DNA of 36,256 nucleotides from Oscillospiraceae bacterium (GTDB lineage Bacteria > Bacillota > Clostridia > Oscillospirales > Ruminococcaceae), in assembly GCA_017460955.1 (NCBI GenBank), contig JAFTZY010000027.1, positions 1-36,256 of the forward strand, given 5' to 3'. Numbering within the stretch: the first letter of the stretch is position 1; each line of letters starts with the position of its first letter. A program made the position numbers and the translations under genes. Shown here piece by piece: positions 33,564 to 36,256 of this stretch. The notes below the pieces were generated by a model, which saw nothing but the letters and a program-made list of their open reading frames with translations, had not been told where the DNA came from and ran no database searches.

Positions 33564-34121
33564 TCAGCGGAAAAACAGCTCCGAGAGCTCCGACACACCC
33601 AGATACACGGCCATGACGCAGGGCACGGGTACACGGGCAGCACCCATCCAGACAGCCGCTGCGGCAAGGAGCACTGTGCAGCACCAGCTGCAACCGCGCA
33701 GGCGCTGCGGATGCGCCGCCCACAGGCAATGCAGGGCCGCACCCCCGTCGAGCACCGTGCAGGGCAGCAGATTGAACAGGCCCAGCCCCAGATGGAGCTG
33801 CGCCGTTTCAGGGGATATGTGCCACAGCACCAGCGCACACAGCAGATTGACCGCCGGACCGCTCCCGTAGAGCAGCAGCTCCTCCGGTACGGACAGCAGG
33901 CACGGCTGTGTGCGCAGCTGCACTCCGAATGCATGCAGCCGGATCTCCCGCACACCCGCGCCCGTGAGCGCCATGACCGTGCCGTGTCCGAGCTCATGCA
34001 CGAGCACGGCCAGCAGCACACGGCCCACCTGATGCGGCTCCCACAGGAGGAGCTGCACGGCAAGCACGGCGGGGAATCCGAAATCAAGCAGGATCCGGCA
34101 GCCCCCGAGCCTCAGCTCCAA
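33564..34121 (-). CDS. M50 site-2 metalloprotease, SpoIVFB-like
   Basis: This 185-residue polytopic protein has the zinc motif HELGH (His42-Glu43-x-x-His46) in a membrane segment and the second metal motif NLLPCTVLDGG (117-127) with Asp125. These define M50 intramembrane proteases. Four to six hydrophobic segments fit the SpoIVFB branch, which processes pro-sigma-K in sporulation, although the protein is shorter than Bacillus SpoIVFB (no C-terminal CBS domain). It overlaps by 10 bases the small membrane-protein gene upstream and lies near spoVM. A sporulation role is inferred; other M50 roles are possible. Confidence 0.85.
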   Translation of the reverse strand: MELRLGGCRILLDFGFPAVLAVQLLLWEPHQVGRVLLAVLVHELGHGTVMALTGAGVREIRLHAFGVQLRTQPCLLSVPEELLLYGSGPAVNLLCALVLWHISPETAQLHLGLGLFNLLPCTVLDGGAALHCLWAAHPQRLRGCSWCCTVLLAAAAVWMGAARVPVPCVMAVYLGVSELSELFFR

Positions 34122-34387
34122 AGGGAGGCGGCAAGCGCGAGCAGGCTGTCCGCCCAGGTCTCGTCCGGGGCCTGTGTCTGCGCCCGGAAGGCTGCAACGG
34201 CATTGTCGAACGCCGCCTCGTCATACAGCCGGATGACGAGCAGCGCGGTAAGCATCAGCACGCACGCGGCATACTGGATGAAGAACACGTCCGCACAGCT
34301 CTGCTTCACGCGCACCCGCTCCCGCTTGAGCACGGGCGGCGTCCATGCGGCCTCCTGCGCCATTTCCACAACAACTTCCTCCTCCAT
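34112..34387 (-). CDS. small single-pass membrane protein coupled to the M50 protease
   Basis: This 91-residue protein has a charged N-terminus (MEEEVVVEMAQ), a basic segment KRERVRVKQ, one membrane span (about 43-62, containing FIQYAACVLMLTALLVIRL) and an outside tail ending LLALAASLWS. I do not recognise a family. The start at 34387 has AGAGAGGAG about 10 bases upstream; an ATG at 34414 would add nine residues. Its end overlaps the protease start by 10 bases. In Bacillus the membrane protein SpoIVFA is encoded just before SpoIVFB and holds it in check; this protein has the same place but lacks the large SpoIVFA domain. Confidence 0.7.
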   Translation of the reverse strand: MEEEVVVEMAQEAAWTPPVLKRERVRVKQSCADVFFIQYAACVLMLTALLVIRLYDEAAFDNAVAAFRAQTQAPDETWADSLLALAASLWS

Positions 34388-34444
34388 ATCCTTCACGCTC
34401 CTCTCTCGTTCCATCCTATGCACGGGGCGCACGGTATAGAACAA

Positions 34445-34483
34445 GGGCTGCGGAAAACGGATCGCTCCGTTTCGCCGCAGCCC
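34445..34483 (-). terminator. hairpin terminator after spoVM
   Basis: GGGCTGCGG (34445-34453) pairs with CCGCAGCCC (34475-34483), and an inner AAACGGA pairs with TCCGTTT, giving a 16-base-pair stem with a small bulge. On the minus strand TTGTTCTATA follows, a weak T tract. It lies 9 bases after the spoVM stop. Confidence 0.65.
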
Positions 34484-34491
34484 CGCATGGG

Positions 34492-34578
34492 TCATGCCGT
34501 TTCCTCTTTTTTGATATGGAAGATCAGCCGGAACATCCCCGACACGAGCTTCGGACTTCGGATGACAACGATTTTCAT
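34492..34578 (-). CDS. spoVM: SpoVM, 28-residue spore-coat membrane peptide
   Basis: The peptide begins MKIVVIRSPKLVSGMF and ends RLIFHIKKEETA. It matches the plan of Bacillus SpoVM (26 residues): a short N-terminal strand, a conserved lysine-proline region with PK and a GI/GM turn, and an amphipathic helix with basic residues that senses curved membrane on the forespore. GGGGAGGG lies 6 to 8 bases before the ATG. Its place directly after thiN, in the order (prkC)-rsgA-thiN-spoVM, matches the neighbourhood in Bacillus and Clostridia. A terminator follows. SpoVM recruits the coat ATPase SpoIVA; that gene is not in the window. Confidence 0.88.
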   Translation of the reverse strand: MKIVVIRSPKLVSGMFRLIFHIKKEETA

Positions 34579-34605
34579 CTGGATCCCTCCCCTGCTTCTG
34601 GAATA

Positions 34606-35283
34606 CTACAGTATATTCCCCGCACCGGGATTTGGTTCCCGCCCGGTCGCGATCACGAGCAGCACCCCTGCATCGGCCGAGATCCGTGCCTCCCGCGCCG
34701 TCACGGCATTGCTCACACCCAGGGGAAAGGTCGCGTGCAGCGTCCCGTCCGTGAGGGGATAGCGTGCGCCGGTGATGCACACGCCCGTGCATGCCGGGGT
34801 CAGCGAGAAGAGGGAGAAATCATCGTAGGTGTCCGGCAGCGTCAGCACCGCGCCGGGGCGGCACACGAAGGGGAACACGGTCTGACGGCCGCAGCGCATC
34901 TCCCCGTACAGGCCCTCCCCGGCCATGCCGTGGAGCATCTGGAGGTTGGCGACCGAATGGTCGAAGCGCTCGCCCCCGAAGGCGCCGTAGATCACAAAAT
35001 GCGTATACCCCCGCTCCCGGCCGCATGCCACGGCAAGCCAGGTGTCCGTCTCATCCTTCTGCACCGGATGGCGTACGACGGGGATCTCCGGCGGCAAGGT
35101 GCCCTCCCAGGAGTCAAAATCCCCCACCAGCAGGTCCGGCGTGATGCCCTGCGCAAGGGCATGGCGGTATCCGCAGTCGGCGCAGATGACAAACGCCTTC
35201 TCCGGGATCCGGATCGTTTCCTTCACGTCCCCGCCTGCCAGAATGACGCAGACGGGTGTTTTCTCATCTCTCACAATTCCCAC
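34606..35283 (-). CDS. thiN: thiamine pyrophosphokinase
   Basis: This 225-residue enzyme makes thiamine diphosphate from thiamine and ATP. Family motifs are ADCGYRHAL (about 35-43), GDFDSW (about 54), KDETDTW (about 76) and GAFGGERFDH (about 99-108). It overlaps the rsgA stop by 13 bases and is followed after 27 bases by spoVM. Position and motifs agree with Bacillus yloS/thiN. The start MGIVRDEKTPVCVILAGG is supported by the typical I-LAGG strand near the N-terminus. Confidence 0.95.
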   Translation of the reverse strand: MGIVRDEKTPVCVILAGGDVKETIRIPEKAFVICADCGYRHALAQGITPDLLVGDFDSWEGTLPPEIPVVRHPVQKDETDTWLAVACGRERGYTHFVIYGAFGGERFDHSVANLQMLHGMAGEGLYGEMRCGRQTVFPFVCRPGAVLTLPDTYDDFSLFSLTPACTGVCITGARYPLTDGTLHATFPLGVSNAVTAREARISADAGVLLVIATGREPNPGAGNIL

Positions 35284-36152
35284 TCCCTGATCTGACGGGC
35301 TTCCTCATACATGGCGACGTAGCTCTCGTGGCGGCTTTTCGGGATGATCCCCTCCTCCACCGCTTCAAGGACCGCACAGCCCTTCTCACAGGTGTGCGAG
35401 CAGTCATGGAAGCGGCATTTCCCCACATAGGGGGCAAATTCCGTAAAGCAGCCGGCGAGCTCCTCCTTGCGGATGATCGCATAGCGCATGGTCTCGAAGG
35501 TCGAAAAGCCCGGTGTATCGGCGATGTACCCGCCGCCCTCGAGCGGATAGAGCTGCGCATGCCGGGTGGTATGCCGCCCCCTGCCGAGCTTGCGGCTGAT
35601 CTCCCCGGTGGGGATGGCAAGGCTGTCATCGAGCGCATTGAGGAGGGTGGATTTTCCGGCGCCGGAATTGCCCGTCAGAGCGCTCACCCGGCCGCGGAAG
35701 GCCTCCCGGACGGCAGTGAGCGTGGCGGGATCCCGGTAATCCACCGGCAGGATCGGGATGCCGATGGAGTGATAGAGCACATAGATCGTCTCATAGGACG
35801 CAAGGTCGAGCTTGGTCAGCAGCAGCAGCGGCCGGATCTCCTTGAAGGCGGCTACGGCGATGAACTTGTCGAGCAATCGCAGATTCGGCTGCGGCTCGCA
35901 CATGGAGACGACAAAGCACAGCTGGTCGAGATTGGCAAGGGGCGGCCGGATGATCTCATTGCGCCGGGGGAGCACCTCGACGATGATATCGCCCTCGAGC
36001 CGGACATAGTCGCCCACATACGGCTCCTGTCCGCGCTTGCGCAGCACGCCCCGGGCAGTCGCTTCCGTCAAAACACCGTCAGGGGACACTACGGTGTAGA
36101 GTCCCCTGACAGATCGGATGATCATGCTGTGCAGCTGTGATGTGCCTGCCAT
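35271..36152 (-). CDS. rsgA: ribosome small-subunit-dependent GTPase RsgA (YloQ)
   Basis: This 293-residue protein is a circularly permuted GTPase acting late in 30S assembly. An N-terminal OB-fold (about 8-65) is followed by G4 LLTKLDLA (about 112), G1 GNSGAGKSTLLNAL (about 160-173) and G3 DTPGFSTFE (about 212). The C-terminal zinc knuckle includes KCRFHDCSHTCEKGC. The ATG overlaps the upstream stop as TAATG, so translation is coupled to the kinase-like gene; no strong ribosome site stands before it, and an internal ATG at 36125 lacks one too. Order matches Bacillus prkC-rsgA. Confidence 0.95.
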   Translation of the reverse strand: MAGTSQLHSMIIRSVRGLYTVVSPDGVLTEATARGVLRKRGQEPYVGDYVRLEGDIIVEVLPRRNEIIRPPLANLDQLCFVVSMCEPQPNLRLLDKFIAVAAFKEIRPLLLLTKLDLASYETIYVLYHSIGIPILPVDYRDPATLTAVREAFRGRVSALTGNSGAGKSTLLNALDDSLAIPTGEISRKLGRGRHTTRHAQLYPLEGGGYIADTPGFSTFETMRYAIIRKEELAGCFTEFAPYVGKCRFHDCSHTCEKGCAVLEAVEEGIIPKSRHESYVAMYEEARQIREWEL

Positions 36153-36256
36153 TACTCGGCTGCCGGCTCGGCCGGTGCTTCCGGCTCCTGGGGAGCAGCG
36201 GGTGCCTCGGTCGGTGCGGGCGGTGCCTCGGTCGGTGCGGGCGGTGCCTCAGTCGG
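36152..36256 (-). CDS. C-terminal tail of an upstream gene, probably PrkC-type Ser/Thr kinase (cut by window edge)
   Basis: Only the last 34 residues are visible: a proline/alanine/glutamate/threonine tail with repeats of PTEAPPA, ending EPAAE. The stop overlaps the rsgA start as TAATG. In Firmicutes the gene before rsgA is normally prkC, a membrane kinase with outside PASTA domains, and a low-complexity outside tail would fit. No kinase or PASTA residues are in the window, so the name rests on gene order. Confidence 0.6.
   Translation of the reverse strand, partial: PTEAPPAPTEAPPAPTEAPAAPQEPEAPAEPAAE
36203..36256. repeat. 21-bp tandem repeat coding for PTEAPPA units
   Basis: GGTGCCTCGGTCGGTGCGGG followed by C recurs twice and a partial third copy runs into the window edge. 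It lies in the coding tail above, so copy number may vary between strains without shifting the frame. Confidence 0.7.

Noticed and set aside
34388..34792. Extension of the small membrane protein to a 226-residue frame starting at 34792
   Set aside because: The extra part is a shadow of thiN and spoVM in another frame and contains the spoVM terminator hairpin; good starts exist at 34387 or 34414.

Overview
The window looks like chromosome of a fibrolytic, spore-lineage Gram-positive gut bacterium of the Ruminococcus / Oscillospiraceae type. The main reasons are a secreted GH9 and GH16 glycosidase carrying a type I dockerin (a cellulosome-style enzyme), a Cthe_2159-like lipoprotein, Firmicute gene orders (rplS-lepB-rbgA-rnhB; prkC-rsgA-thiN-spoVM; tig-clpP-clpX-lon-engB), strong Shine-Dalgarno sites and sigma-A promoters. 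The genus is an inference; no rRNA or tRNA gene was seen.

Layout. (1) 1 to about 3.6 kb is the end of an integrative conjugative element, visibly more AT-rich than the rest. On the minus strand lie a small winged-helix protein, a replication-initiator-like protein with a duplicated winged helix, an unknown 93-residue protein, a PcfB-like protein and the start of a VirD4/PcfC coupling ATPase that runs off the left edge. Upstream of this operon are two terminator-like hairpins, six copies of a TTTCTACC-type iteron and an AT-rich tract, which together look like a replication origin. (2) 3.7-11.4 kb is a plus-strand surface-polysaccharide operon with a consensus promoter: Wzt-type ABC ATPase, coiled-coil/FkbM methyltransferase, double GT4 glycosyltransferase and a GT-C-like membrane protein. 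(3) 11.4-11.8 kb is a GC-rich foldback region between convergent transcription units. (4) 11.9-17.6 kb (minus) holds the GH9-dockerin-GH16 enzyme, an AraC regulator and a glycine-tailed beta-solenoid lipoprotein, each closed by its own terminator. (5) 17.8-24.4 kb (minus) is the protein quality-control block engB, lon, clpX, clpP and tig. (6) 24.5-26.7 kb holds a metallophosphoesterase and threonine synthase. (7) A 162-bp imperfect palindrome (26747-26908) separates thrC from yraN, rnhB, rbgA, two type I signal peptidases and rplS, the last with a structured leader. (8) 31-33.4 kb holds a radical SAM pair. (9) 33.5-36.3 kb holds an M50 (SpoIVFB-like) protease with a small membrane partner, a 28-residue spoVM gene, thiN, rsgA and the C-terminus of a probable PrkC kinase.

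How the parts work together. Block 2 should build and export a cell-surface glycan; its permease partner is not in the window and may lie beyond the conjugative element. Block 4 is a local plant-polysaccharide unit in which the AraC protein is the obvious candidate regulator of the neighbouring enzyme. Blocks 5-9 are mostly housekeeping, with sporulation genes (spoVM and the M50 pair) embedded beside the rsgA-thiN operon.

The most notable signals are the spoVM microgene, the iteron/hairpin origin of the conjugative element, the palindromic element abutting the yraN stop codon, the central dockerin between two catalytic domains, and the coiled-coil FkbM fusion in the glycan operon. Family names were assigned by reading motifs, without database searches.
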